The notes beneath the pieces are model-generated. The model did not search any database. It was not told the origin of the DNA and worked only from the letters and a program-made list of their open reading frames with translations. From positions 19,045,248 through 19,109,247 of the forward strand of contig CM055902.1 in NCBI GenBank assembly GCA_029582155.1: DNA of 64,000 nt. The letters are read 5' to 3'. Of the stretch, positions 42,613 to 55,341 are shown piece by piece. The DNA is from Panopea generosa. Taxonomy: Eukaryota > Mollusca > Bivalvia > Adapedonta > Hiatellidae. The position numbers and the translations under genes are program-made. Numbering within the stretch: position 1 is the first letter of the stretch; the number at the start of each line of letters is the position of its first letter.

Positions 42613-42924
42613 TTCTTCATGATGATTTGAGCTAAATACATTCGTCCTCTAATGCTTCAGTATAAACTTAGTCCCACAGAATCTGGATTGTACATGGATC
42701 TTTCCAGGTGGGCACGGGTAAGAGACCCAGCCTATGACAGACAGTGTTTTCTCCAGAGCGCGTTTCTTGCGTTTTTGATGCAATTAAATCTCATTTGACA
42801 CAATCAAGTTAGTCCAGTGCGTCCACTTTGACGCAATCTTAAAAATATTACGTATATATATTTTGGCAAGTTGGTTTAAAAAAAAAGAGTTATTTTTACA
42901 ATGTAAGCTGGTTAACACTTTGAT

Positions 42925-43160
42925 CTTTAATGCTTCTGAGTAATATGATTTATAATGCTTCTGAGCACTTTGAGTTATAATGTTTTTGAGCACTAATCTA
43001 CAATGCTTCTGAGTAATATGATTTATAATGCTTCTGAGCACTTTGATCTATAATGCTTCTGAGCACTAATCTACAATGCTTCTGAGTAATATGATTTATA
43101 ATGCTTCTGAGCATTTTGATCTATAATGCTTCTGAGCACTTTAATTAATATAATGCTTCT
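42925..43160 (+). repeat. 23-25-bp minisatellite, about 9-10 units
   Basis: Unit AATGCTTCTGAGCACTTTGA + TCTAT, with variants GAGTAATATGATTTAT and GAGCACTAATCTAC that alternate in a three-unit pattern. Confidence 0.9.
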
Positions 43161-43483
43161 TAAAGTTACACACAAAAATACATTTAATATATCGATCACC
43201 CGACCATAGAACACACAGATTCGAACTTATACATCATTATGTGTATGGCTGTGTACTATATAGCTTTTGTCAGCTCTATATTGTGATTTTTTTACTGGTA
43301 TTATGATAAGTTGTAAGAATTTCTTTCGCAATTTTTGTTAAATAACTACTGTTAAGTAAAAACAAGTCGTATTTCATTTTGATATTATTTATTATACCCC
43401 TTATTTCATTCCAATCCTTTTTCTGATATTGTATAATATTCATGATGTGAAAATATATATGAGAAATAAAATATGTTTAAACC

Positions 43484-43800
43484 AATCATCTGGTGTGATT
43501 CATCTCTCGGTCAACTTCCTGGAATATTCATAAAGGAAATGTTTATCTCATCATACCGCCATATAAAATTTGACAAAATCACCTCCAATTTAGCTTAAAA
43601 GTTCAGGCTTATGATAGATAATAAAATAATGCAGATCTTGGATGGGCTTTCAGACATAATTGCAGGGAGATAAAAGACATATCTGGGTGATTTGTGTTGC
43701 GGGTCTAACCATCATCTGCTGCTTGAGTATGGAATTGTGTATGGGCGTGAACGTTTACGATAGAGTGTTTCTAATCCTGGTTTGATATGTCTAAAGGAAA
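43484..43800 (+). repeat. Local tandem duplication, unit 1
   Basis: GTGATTCATCTCTCGGTCAA through AATCCTGGTTTGATATG matches 44775-45080 closely at first, then with indels. Offset about 1.29 kb. Confidence 0.85.
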
Positions 43801-43912
43801 ATAATGATACTAGAGACTGAGTAGGAGCTTTCTTGGCTGCAGTGTGCATATAGCATTATATTACGCCATTTATTAGATGGCAGGTGATTAGGAGTCATTG
43901 CATTGTCTGTAT

Positions 43913-44170
43913 CAGGCCTTTTTTACCTTATTAAACAGAGACCGACATTCAGTGGCTTTCTAATTCAAAAAACATGTATTTCTTTCTAGTTGGGGCTAAA
44001 AAAATTCACAAAATGACAAAAAAAACTGAATATGAAGTATCTGATAATTATTTGTTAGAACATGATCTTAACAGTGTTACACTTTATTTTCCGGTTTGCT
44101 AAAACTTAAAAAACTTCCAATTTCCCCTCAATCGCCCTGTTTTTTACCCCAGTCTCGAAGGCTTTGAGTA
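43913..44170. mobile_element. TIR element, copy 2 (inverted, one end decayed)
   Basis: Begins CAGGCCTTTTTTACC and shares CATTCAGTGGCTT, CTTAACAGTGTTACA and CCCCTCAAT-type blocks with the complement of 40600-40929. Confidence 0.6.
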
Positions 44171-44283
44171 CATACTGGAAATATATGAGTGTTTGTGTAT
44201 GGTGATTGCACAGGTTTCTATTTCCGTCTGCTGCAGTAAAACTTGCAGCCTTCAAAAAACTGTCTCAAGCAAAAGATATTGAT

Positions 44284-44640
44284 TGTGGAGTGCATCATTG
44301 TCTAGTGGTAGAACTTCAGACCCAAGAATGGATGGTCGGTGGTTTGATCCCTCTGATAATCATCTGGAGTGATATTGAGCCGCAGCGAGACATGTTATCA
44401 GGATTATGCTGATTTAAATTGTCGACCACAGTCTCCTTGATAATTGATATTATGTATACAATATTGTATCTCATTATCATTCATCTCTCATGGCCGATTC
44501 AAGTGGGAAAGTTATCAAGTTATCAGTTATTTGCGGAGATGAGGTATACCTGAATACTCAGATTAACCTTCCAGGATTCCAGGAAACAATGGTTAGGTCA
44601 ACTGAGCGTCTATTAGCCCTCAATAGCATAAAAAATACTG
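44284..44640 (+). mobile_element. SINE with family C body and a different tRNA-like head
   Basis: The 3' half matches family C (ATTCATCTCTCATGGCCGAT through AGCCCTCAATAGCATAAAAA), but the head is TTGTCTAGTGGTAGAAC with B box GGTTTGATCCC. It sits between the two units of a local duplication. Confidence 0.75.
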
Positions 44641-44774
44641 TTCCAAGCATAAGTTGTTTATGAATTTATCTACAGTTAATGTAAAAAAAAAAGTCAAAAC
44701 TTATTTTACAATTTCTTGTGCTGGTGAGTTGTATTTCATTTAGAAATTAACATAATTTGTAGTACCCCTACAAT

Positions 44775-45080
44775 TGCTCGCTTGTGATTCATCTCTCGGT
44801 CTTATTTTCTGGAATATCCACAAAGGAAACGTTTATCTCATCATACAGCCATACATAATTTGACAAAATCACCTCCAATATAGCTTAATGGTTCAGGTTT
44901 ATGATAGATAATAAAGTAATGCAGGTCTCAGATGGGCTTTCAGACGTAATTACAGGGAGATGAAGACATGTATTGTAATTCTGTCTAACTGTTGTCTGTG
45001 GTTAAATAATGTATTATGTAAAGGACGTGTAAATTTATGAAAGAATAATGTCTGTAATTCCTGGTTTGGATGTATACACG
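44775..45080 (+). repeat. Local tandem duplication, unit 2
   Basis: Counterpart of 43484-43800; GTTTATCTCATCATACAGCC and GACAAAATCACCTCCAATAT are shared. A SINE and a TIR element lie between the units. Confidence 0.85.
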
Positions 45081-45604
45081 AACACTGGTACTTGGGAGCT
45101 TCCTTACTATCTAGATGGCAAAGGATTATATAATTCTTGTTGTCTGTAAACAAAACTTTAAACTATTGCTTTACTAGCATCAGGTGACCAGGCAGCAAGG
45201 TTATACGATTGTGTGATCTGCTTTTATTTCTTGCATACCGGACAAGGAAACCGCATATTTTTTACATGGAACGGAATTTTTATCCTACACCCCATCCATG
45301 CGCTCATCCTACCCTGTTGTGACGCTGGACCAATTTATGAGGTGACCTAAAAAACATTTAATATTTAATTTGACATCTTAAATGCAATAGTGGTAAAATT
45401 TTATAATCACAATTTAAATCAAAATGAATATATATATTCAAAGTGCTTGGTACAGAAAAATGATCTTACCAGGTACTTCGCTTTTTCAGTCCAGATAGAA
45501 AATTCTAATGAGTTTCTGCAAAAAAACGTTATCCCAAGGAATGGAATTACCTATCTGAACTTTAGATTTTTATATTCTACATGTTTGAAGACATTATTTA
45601 ATAT

Positions 45605-45770
45605 AATTGGTCCTCCATTGCCAATTGGTCTAAGGCACTGTTATCTATGCTCACTTCTCACCACTGAGGTTGTGAGTGTGAGCCAAGCTCAATCCAAAAT
45701 CTATACGATATGTGAAAAAGTCGGTCAATTACTTGCGGAAGGTACTGGTGTCTGGGCCATCATTGAAAAT
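45605..45770 (+). mobile_element. SINE family D, decayed
   Basis: Head TCCTCCATTGCCAATTGGTC and middle TCAATTACTTGCGGAAGGTA match the family. A 147-codon open stretch across it is an accident of the repeat. Confidence 0.62.
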
Positions 45771-47132
45771 TTATTGTTTGTTGTGCTCCAACCTACTCAC
45801 TCAAAATTGTGGCTACCCAAACTTTTTTATTGACTTTCAAAGAGTTTTTTTTTTTCATGTTTTTTTTGTCCATTTAAATGATAATGCAAAATCAAAATTT
45901 GGCCAAAACATAATAGCAACACCTACCCACACGAGAAATACTGGGTCGGAACACAGCAAACAAATATTTAAAGAAGGCCCTGTGGGCCTACTGTGAGTTG
46001 GCCTGAGTGACAGCTTAATTACTTAGTACATGTTTATATAATCTAAACAGCCAGAAAGAGGTAATGAACCCTGACTGCACTTTAGAAAATGCACTCTGAG
46101 GACAACCAATAAACAACTTATTAATTATTTTCATGAATTTATTTATTTATATGGTATCAATGTAGGTTCATTCAGTTTTAATATGTATTAAGTTCTGTGT
46201 ATGGCACATTTACAAATTTTATCAAATAATAACAGTGCAGTTCTTATCATTATTAATGTCAAGTTTTTGCCTGGTTCAAGTTAACAATGAACAGTGCATG
46301 CAAATTTACATATGACTAAGTAAAATTGTACTTAAAACATATAAAACTTACTTTTTTAATTTTGACTAAATATTACCAAAATATGTTTAATTTTACAAAA
46401 AAATAATAATTTCCGAATTTTTCATTATCACAATTGCAATCTATGCCTATCCCCTCCGGCCATGTGATAATACAAAATGTTTATGTAGAAAAACGCGCAA
46501 CCTCCTACATAATAGTGATAAACTTGTTTTTATTTCATCCCCATTACCACATCTGAGTCTGAGTCGTGGCTTTTATGGTAAATTTTGAAAACACAACTTT
46601 TATTGCCCTTTATACTAAGTGTATAGAGGATTAAATTTGAGCATATTAACATTCCCTCGGCTTGAATTAATGGCACGGAACACAGGCACAGAGGGAATGG
46701 GAATGATCAATTACGTTGAATCTAAAATCTGACAAAAACTGAAGGATGAGTTTTAATAATAATTTTTTTATGAAAAATACCGTTATCAGGGGTTCAGCAA
46801 ATATATAATCTGATTTTTAATTATCTGAATATAGATCACAGTCAATGAAAACGCACCATGCATTATACTCATGTTTTTTTTAACATCTCATTATCATTAA
46901 TAAATAAAATCCGAATGGTTTGGTATGTAAAATCCACCCAAGTGTGACAAAATTGATTATTAAATCAGAGTGGTTACTTTATACATAATCCCCATTCTTA
47001 AAATATACAGGACTTAATACTGCTTGCTGACCTTCACATTGTCACCTGGACTCTTTTACATATGTAAACATGTATAACGGATCAAATTGATATCAAAATA
47101 AAATCATGTGGCTCTTAGGCACTTAGCTGAGG

Positions 47133-47290
47133 TTAGGAAATCCCTTTTCAATATATCATTAAATTTGGCATGTTTAAATACACATTCTTTTGGCAATAAG
47201 GGGTCTATTAACTAATATAATGGGCATGCTATATTAAAAAAAAAGGTTAGCCAATTTTAACATTTTGAAAAGGGTTAAAGTCAAAAGTTT
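47133..47290. repeat. Dispersed repeat, copy 2
   Basis: Same order of blocks as 6768-6900. It ends where the decayed Tc1-like transposase begins, so both could be parts of one element family. Confidence 0.6.
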
Positions 47291-47292
47291 AC

Positions 47293-47530
47293 AAATTGTT
47301 ACTGTGTGTGACCACCATTTGTGTTCACTATTTTGTGGCATCTGCATCTCAACTGGAAACGAGCAGTAATCGGTATTAAAGGATGGTTTTACACGCTACA
47401 ATAAGTGCTTGCACAAGCTGTTCCTTGCTATTGATCACGTGACACCTGGTGTACACCTGACGTCCAAGCAGGTCCCATATAATGCTCTATAGGGTCTGTG
47501 GTCTGGCGAAAGTAGGGCAGAATTTGAACT
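47293..47530 (-). pseudogene. Decayed Tc1-like transposase, C-terminal part
   Basis: On the minus strand, in shifting frames, it reads SALLSPD, PIEH, WDLLGRQV, then EQLVQALI and finally RCRCHKIVNTNGGHTQ before a stop. The order SPD-NPIEH-WD-LL and the ending GGHTQ are typical of the Tc1 C-terminus, with the last catalytic E in PIEH. Frameshifts and stops show it is dead. Only about the last 75 codons are readable. Confidence 0.85.
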
Positions 47531-48702
47531 TTGTTTTGTCACAGAAACTCGAGTCTATGAAATGTTATTTTAGTTGATTTCAGCCATATATATATATATA
47601 TACTTTACTTTGACGTTGTAGTGCTAAAACACAAACACTTGACTCGGAAGTAAATGCTGATGTGATGTAGACAGATTTGAAAATATATTTTGTTATTATG
47701 AGTCAATAGAATCATTTTAGAACTGACTATGAACTCTTTAGTTGAGCACGGAGTTTTATAATCTCAGACCCTGAGCTGGAACGAAGATCTTGTCTGCCAG
47801 TCAGTTGGTCCTAGATACTACAAGTGTGTATACATACATACATTGATGCCAGGGGTAAATCATTGTCGGATACCCACACATAATCCATTCGAATACTCTA
47901 CATTATCACCCGTTGAATATTACACTAGCTTTGCGTCATTTCTACCAAGTCACGATGCAACCATATGATTGGTTCCTTCATGCTATCAAATTGCAGCGCT
48001 AGTTTAATGCAAACTCTGTATTGATAAGACGTTGTTAACATTAACTGTATTTTGTTCTAGTGTTCAAATAAAACATATCTAGCGTTATATCCCACGGGTG
48101 ATGGATGGAGAGAACGGAATTGACAGCCGGGGTGGGGTTGATGCAAACTTCTCTAGATTTCATTCTTGTAATGATTTTTGTCACCATCCCCTTTTATAGT
48201 TGGATCTAGTTCAGTAGGTTGTAGTTAGAAATTGAGTTAACTCTTCACAGGGTATTTTTTCTTGTATTAGATGCTTGAAATTGCATTTTTTTAGCATTTA
48301 ATAACTTGTTGTAAATTGCATTATAATGACCACACACTGTTGAGTAATTGTGCATTTCAGACCATTTCATGCAATTTATTATTGAATGGATATATTATGC
48401 ATTTACTTTCATTTTTGCTACATCATGACTAGAAAAAATCAGTTTATATGTGGTGATATATTATTTTTGTAGCATTACTGCGTACTTCATGTGTGGCTTT
48501 GATGATAAAAGATCAATGACCGAACTGGTAAACATTCATTAAGCCAGGATTTTTCATTTTTGTTTAAAAACGTATTTATTTTACATCGATTTTGAAACCA
48601 GTTATTTACAACAACTTGTACAAATCACACTTGAAATCTTCTTGGGTAAAACCAGTACTAAGTATTTGATTGTGTTGTTTTTCTGCATGTCTGCTATCAC
48701 TA

Positions 48703-48770
48703 CACAGCACTGACTACATACTAACACAGCACTGACTACATACTAACACAGCACTGACTACATACTAACA
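48703..48770 (+). repeat. 22-bp repeat, three units
   Basis: CACAGCACTGACTACATACT + AA, three identical copies. Confidence 0.9.
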
Positions 48771-49632
48771 AATACTTATTACACTGCAGCTGTAGTCAAG
48801 GGAAAGCTTGTTCACCTAGCATGCGGAAGGTTGTGGGTCCGATCCCTAGTTGGGTAATTCCGAATAAAAAAGTGGTACATGAAGCTTACTCGCTTGGAAC
48901 TCGGCATTTAGAGGATAGTTCTATTGCTAATCGGTCTAGTGTCAGTATAATGTGACTGGGTGGACTATCATACCATGTTTCTGTGGCACAATACTCCAGT
49001 GTTACAGCGCTCAGAATACTCAGTCTCAAGTAGACACCATCACGATATGACTGAAAAATTGCTGAAAGCAATGCCAAACACCATTACAACATTACATCAA
49101 CAAATGGTTTCCACATTTTATATCATCAATGGAATAAAAAAAATCACAAATATATAAGGGGAAAAAAGGAATGACAGATTCAGTGAACAAACATATAAAA
49201 AACACTTAGGTGTGTATGTTTTATGGGTTTGCATTGCTATGAAAGCATACATCTGATATAAAATGTTGTGATACTGTGACATGCCATTCTTCAAAACAAT
49301 TTTCTCTACAAGAGTGTGTTTTTGTTTAAATACAACATACAATATCCTGGCCTTTAAACAAACTTCTATTTCATTCTATATTCTGTTCAAATTAAATATT
49401 TTGTCAATCATTTTTATGCGAGTACATGATCAGAGGAGAAAATTACCTCAATTACAGTAAGTGTTTCATCATTCATGGACTAAAGTTATATATAGCTTAT
49501 ATTTATCAAAGTGTAAATATGTATGTTATTTATAATATTTTGGAATGTTACAAAATTGCAGCGCGTCACTTCTTAATTCTTTTAGCTTCTATAAAAACTG
49601 GATTCTGCAAGCTCAGTTGCTTACTTTAAACA

Positions 49633-49800
49633 TACCTGACTGTCAATACGGGGGTCATGAGTTTGAATCCCAACCCAATCACAGTGTCTGTGATGATGAC
49701 TCCCAAATCGAAATATGTGGGAAACTCCAGGAAGTAGTCATTGACTCCGATAGGTAGGGTGTGTCTGTAACTGATTAACCACCTAGCACATCTAGGTGCA
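49633..49800 (+). mobile_element. SINE-like copy with family C head and another body
   Basis: CTGACTGTCAATACGGGGGT and GAGTTTGAATCCCAACC give the tRNA-like head; the 3' part (CACCTAGCACATCTAGGTGC) recurs in inverted orientation near 30830-30870 but not in the other family C copies. Confidence 0.6.
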
Positions 49801-50349
49801 CTGACCGTTGTGAAATATTGTTGAAAAAAGGTGATGAAAACATACTATATTCAGTTGTAAATCTCAGCCTCTTGGGGGTCTTATGTGACAGGAGTACATG
49901 GTGTTATTTTCCAAAGAATTTATTGTTTGTCAATTCGCAGTTGCAAATCTCAGCTTACAGTGGCATAGCTGACTTTACATCACAACGTACAGACTTGCAC
50001 ATATTTTTTGTGAATGTATCATTGTATCTCCTGGAAATGCCCCAGAATGCAGGAAATACACCATGAACATCTTTTTTTTCTGAAACTGGTGGGCTTTCAT
50101 ATTAATGTATGGTCAGCTACGCCACTGGCACATGCATGTGTTCTGCATTAACCTCCTTTTAAATGTTTTTTGTCAAGTTTCAAATTGTGTTCTCCAAAAC
50201 AATATTTGTATTTTCAGAGTTGCAAACAGTGTTATAACCATTTCGATATATATTATAGATTGTACTATAATTATACCTATTAACAGTACGTATTAAACCG
50301 CAGTGTTTGTAATTCCAAAATTTCAGCTCTTAACCTCTTATTGACCGGC

Positions 50350-50605
50350 AGTTTGTCTAGATTGATAGATTGATTGAATATTTAGCTCCATTTTTATGCC
50401 ATCGAAAGCTAACAGACCAGACCAGTTAACCAAAACACTAGCACACCCCACCTCTGCAATACCTGAGAACTTTCCCAGTTGAATCAGCAGTGAGAGACGA
50501 ATGATAATGAGACACATTCTTGTATAAATCAATCATCACGGAGACTGTTGCTGGGTGGGGGATTCAAACTCACGACCCCTGGATTGATAGTCAGATGTGT
50601 TACGG
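50350..50605 (-). mobile_element. tRNA-derived SINE, family C
   Basis: Minus orientation, with head GAGTTTGAATCCCCC on that strand and a partly deleted body. Confidence 0.82.
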
Positions 50606-51388
50606 TGTTTGTCTAAAAAATGTATTTTCATTTAAGGCTTCTCCTAGGGTCATTTAATCACAGGGGCAGAAATGGTTTGCCCCCAGAGCTTGAAATCTTA
50701 AACAATATTTTTATTTCTTTAAATCTTCATTTTATTTGGCCCATCTTTTCTTATTTTAATGCATAAGATGAAGAATACTAAATCTAATGACTTTTACTGA
50801 TAAATTTATACCAATTTTACTCTGACATAAAGATGTAAGTGCTCTATACATCGCTTGAAATTTTTTTGGGCAGACCCTGTGTGTGCGTGCTCATACCTCA
50901 GCGCTTGAATTCCGACTTGTGGAGAACCCTGCATTTTCATCAGTGTTTTCATTGAAGTGAACAAGAAGTGGTTTCATTCATAAGTAATTAACATGCAGCT
51001 CTGACAGTGTCTGTATTATGGATAGTTATTATTAACTTGCCAATTATCACTGAGTTGCCAAGAAGTTGATGAACTTTTCCATTATTAATGGCGCATGACC
51101 GACATGTGAATGTCAGTGTAATGAAGCATTTACAGATTTTACTTAAACACCTCATTTTTATGGTATTGTGTAAAATACAAAGTGGAGTTTGGAGTCTGGG
51201 CCATAGTTTTAGGGACTCCAGACACCAAATATCTCGAGCTTAGATTTTCCCAAACTCAAAATTCTCAATTACTTTAACTCATCATACATTAAATAACCAC
51301 ACTTAATTAAATTCAGATCAATATCAATAAAGTTAAATGAAGTTAAGAATCTAAAAAATTGAGTTTAGGAAAATCTCAAGTTGAGATG

Positions 51389-51570
51389 TACAGTGAAACC
51401 TGTCTTAAGCAGCCAGTCTAGGGAATTAGCAATAGTGACCTTTTAACACAGGTTGTTGCTTAATACAGGTTAATTCGCTCTTAAAGCAGATAAATGAGAA
51501 ATAGAGAATGTGGCTGCTTATGACAAGTGGTTGTTTAATAGAGGTGACCGTTTATACAGGTTTGACTGTA
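51389..51570. mobile_element. TA-flanked MITE, family A copy 4
   Basis: TACAGTGAAACCTGTC at the left and CAGGTTTGACTGTA at the right, with TA on both sides. The clearest copy for the target duplication. Confidence 0.8.
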
Positions 51571-52196
51571 TAGTGAAATTGGAACCTATACTACAGATTC
51601 CTGGTAACTGTCAGATAATTATTGTTATATTGTATGTTTTAATACAGTTTGATCATGTTCTTTAAGTGATTGGAGTCATCATGTAAATGCTGATAAGTTA
51701 TATACAAAACATTATCAAACTTTTAAACTGAACAATTGTCTTTTTAAAACTGCGGAGAGCGAGTGTGCAAGGAATTATATAAAGAAGGCCTTCTATATAA
51801 GTCTTTAGTGCGTGTAATTAAACGTAAAGTATGAGTTGAAATGTGAACATCAAGTGTGCTTAAACAGGTAAGTCTGGTAATAGAAACAATGAAGAAATAG
51901 GAAGAAAAATGACAGAAATCATGAAAATAAAGAATGATATAAATAAAAAAAATATTTGTTTTTGAAACTTCTTTTCCTGTTAGATGATGTAAATTGCTTA
52001 ATTATACACAGTCTTCATTCTTAACATAATTATGATGCTCATAATAATTAAATCCATTTATTCACATATGTAATTTTTTATGTAATTATTGAATTTTGTG
52101 TTAGGCATGAATCTCCCTGTAAATAACCACTTAACTCACAGTTTGGGGTCCTGAAAATATCACATGTGTTAAAATGCATTGTTAACCACACATGTA

Positions 52197-52262
52197 TTAA
52201 ATGAATGAATGAAATGTGGGATTTGCAGCACACCAACACTAAAAATTTAATAAAAATCATGT
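52197..52262 (+). mobile_element. Dispersed repeat fragment with GAATGAATGAA start
   Basis: ATGAATGAATGAAATGTGGG followed by AGCACACCAACACTAAAAA resembles a widespread molluscan repeat that begins with ATGAATG and carries an ACACC-CAGCAC block. Recognition from memory only. Confidence 0.4.
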
Positions 52263-53184
52263 ACGCAGGACCTTTCATGTATAAAAATGATAGAAAAGAA
52301 ATGTAAATGCAGAATATGAACCTACATTTTAAACCATGGTTACTGTAAATTACTAAATCTACAGATCTTCCAACAAATTCTATCTTAAATACTACTGAAT
52401 TGTTGTCTCTTGTGTCATATTCAAATTATTTGATTTTAAATAAAACTATCATAGATTTAACAAATTAACATTTTAACAACTGTTAAAGGAAAATAACATC
52501 AACAAAATGTTAAGAGATCATCAAGTATCATCAAGGCGAAAAATACTTTACAGAAAACATGGCCCTTAACCTACTTTGAGTACTATGATTGTACACAGTC
52601 ATTGTGCTCGACTACAAGAAGATGTGGTTATGTTATAATTGCCGCTAGATAAATTATATGTTTAGGTTTACCCGTAATATCATTCAGATGTGACTTTTGG
52701 GAATGATATGAAAAAAGAATGCACAATAAAGTCAAACAAGCTATTTTCAAACTTGTTCACCTTTTATTTGTTCAGAAAAACATTTTTTTTATACAGTATG
52801 TTTATACAATGTTGTTGCAAAAGAATTTTGTGCGTAATACGATCTTAAAACCACCCACCTACTGAATGTTGTTGGGATGTTTCTGTATAAATATTTTAAG
52901 AAGCAATAGCTTTATGGTCTTTGATAATAATTAATTTTGTTACGTTGCCATTACAGAATTATATAGTTGCAGAAATGCGTAGGTTAAAATGCACGGAATG
53001 TAGAAACTTAGTTTGATAGCGTTTTATCTCTTTGCTAGAGAGACGAGCCTTTTTTGCACTTTCAGAGAGAAACATTGATTAAGTATAAAAAAAATAATAC
53101 ACTGAGCTTACATTTGTTTTTCTGTAAAGGTTGAGTCACAAAAGAAGAATGTTAAGTAAAGACGTAAGATATTGAGACAATGAG

Positions 53185-53810
53185 TAAAAGCAACCGCAAA
53201 AATGTATCATTTTAAATCATGGCAACCACAGAAATGTTTCATTGTAAATCACAGTAAATAACAGAAATGTATAATTGTAAATCACAGCAATCACAGAAAC
53301 ATATCATTGTATTTCAAAGCAAATTACAGAAATCATTAATGTATCATTGTAAATCACAGTAAATTATAGAAATGTATCATTGTAAATCATAGTAAATTAC
53401 TGAAATGAATCATTTGTAAATCACAGCAACCACAGAAATGTATCATTGTAAATCACAGCAAATTACAGAAATGATTACAAAAATGTATCATTGTAAATCA
53501 TGGCAACCACAGAAATGTTTCATTGTAAATCACAGTAAATTATAGAAATGTATCGTTGTAAATCACAGTAAATTATTGAAATGTATCATTTGTAAATCAC
53601 AGCAACCACAGAAATGTATCATTGTAAATCACAGTAAATTATAGAAATGAATCATTGTAAATCACAGTAAATTACTGAAATGTATCATTTGTAAATCACA
53701 GCAACCACAGAAATGTATCATTGTAAATCACAGCAAATTACAGAAATGATTACAAAAATGTTTCATTGAAAATCACTGTAAATTACTGAAATGATTCATT
53801 GTAAATCACA
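53185..53810 (+). repeat. About 32-bp minisatellite
   Basis: Units of AAATCACAGCAACCACAGAA + ATGTATCATTGT with AAATTACAG variants; longer blocks (for example AATTACAGAAATGATTACAA) recur, giving a higher-order repeat of several units. Confidence 0.9.
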
Positions 53811-53994
53811 GAAGATGTGCATAAACATTTTAGGTATTGATATACATTTCTTGAAGTCGGTAAAGTTATAATTCAGTTGATAAGTCAAAGTAAGTAAAGT
53901 ATAGCCTTGCTTCAATAAATTATAATTAAATATGGCGTGAGAGTATTTATTTTTTATATATACATGACTGTATGAGAGACATAAAATAAATTCA

Positions 53995-54565
53995 TGTATA
54001 TATATTAGGATAAATAAACATGCATCGAAATGCGTCTATATCAGGATAGATAAACATGCGTCGAAATGCTTCTGTATCAGGATAAATAAACATACGTCGA
54101 AATGCGGCTATATCGGGATAGATAAACATGATTGAAATATGTCTATATCAGGATAGATAAACATGCGTCGAAATACTTCTGTATCAGGATGAATAAACAT
54201 ACGTCGAAATGCGGCTATATCGGGATAGATAAACATGATTGAAATATGTCTATATCAGGATAGATAAATATGCATCAAAATGTTTCGTTATCAGCATAGA
54301 TAAACATGCATTGAAATATGTCTATATCAGGATAGATAAACATGCATCGAAATGTTTCTATATCAGGATAGATAAACATGCATCGAAATGTGTCTATGTC
54401 AGGATAGATAAACATGCATCAAAATGTGTCTATATCAGCATAGATAAATATGCCTCAAAATATGTCTTTATCAAGATAGATAAAAATGCATCGAAATGTG
54501 TGTCTATATCGGGGGAATAGGTGTTGAAATGTTTCTCTATCAGGATAGATAAACATACATTGAAA
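53995..54565 (+). repeat. 36-bp minisatellite, about 15 units
   Basis: Unit CATGCATCGAAATGTGTCTA + TATCAGGATAGATAAA. A 107-bp three-unit block recurs from 54091 and 54198. The 12-residue period YIRIDKHASKCV follows from unit length; it is not taken as a gene. Confidence 0.93.
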
Positions 54566-54571
54566 TGTGTC

Positions 54572-54744
54572 TCATGGTTATTCGTCTTTCACCGCTGATT
54601 CAAGTGAGAAATCGGTAGATAGGTATGCCGGAGTACTGGTTAACTTTACAGGATCCCAGGAAAGATTGATAAGGTTAATTGATCATCTGGTAGCCCTCGA
54701 TGGCATAAAGATTATGCTCAATATTCAAATAAACAAATCAATCA
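54572..54744 (+). mobile_element. SINE family C, 5'-truncated
   Basis: Body and tail only, CACCGCTGATTCAAGTGAGA to GATGGCATAAAGATTATGCT. Directly follows the 36-bp tandem array. Confidence 0.78.
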
Positions 54745-55100
54745 TTTTTGTGTTCAACACTAACTACATGCACTTTAGATGTGGTGACAGTGACTCCTAT
54801 CAAAGAAACAATTAATTTTTTACCAAACTGTGAATAGAATTCTTCATGGCATTTCATAACAGAGCAGGTGGCAAAACTTCTATAAAATGAAATAATGGTG
54901 TTTGCAAAGTTGACTGTCAGCATATTTGCAGGTGGGATTGTTTTTTGTTTTTTTTTGCTATAAGCATAATTACAATGGCACCCTGATGGGAATTGGCTTA
55001 CCAGCCAATCTTCATAAATCAGTCCACAATTCAATATGTATGATCTGACAGAGCGTTTCACACATTCCCAGGCACACTCAGTAAACAAGTGGCACAACAT
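54738..55100 (-). other. Unrecognised 120-codon open stretch
   Basis: Longest minus-strand frame outside SINEs in the LDLa intron. It includes CHLFTECAWECVKR and FPSGCHCNYAYS, which recall no family. No splice-site pair or start context stands out, and it sits next to a truncated SINE. More likely chance or an old transposon than a gene. Confidence 0.12.
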
Positions 55101-55320
55101 TCTTCACTTCAGTCAGACATGAAAAGAGAAAGGAAAAAAAACAAAAACTAACTTGCGTTTTTTGGGGGGTAAAAATACTAGTGTGCTGAGATATAAAATC
55201 TATTTTTAAAGCTGATAATTCTTTATTATTTCATGTATAAACAGTTGAAATTGCCTTACGAAGTTGCAGTTTTTCTTAATTTGTATCAGAAAATTCCCCA
55301 CTAAGGAAAAATGTTATTTT

Positions 55321-55341
55321 GGGGGGGGGGGGGGGGGGGGG
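55321..55341 (+). repeat. G21 homopolymer
   Basis: A run of 21 G. Other G/C runs are at 60500-60520 (C8-T-C8), 63410-63420 (C11) and 59435-59455 (G-rich with four runs of three or more). Confidence 0.95.

Noticed and set aside
45390..45833. 147-codon plus-strand frame
   Set aside because: Most of it lies over a decayed family D SINE; no domain.
54239..54520. 93-codon frame with period YIRIDKHASKCV
   Set aside because: Product of a 36-bp tandem unit; only part of the array is open and the variants break it.
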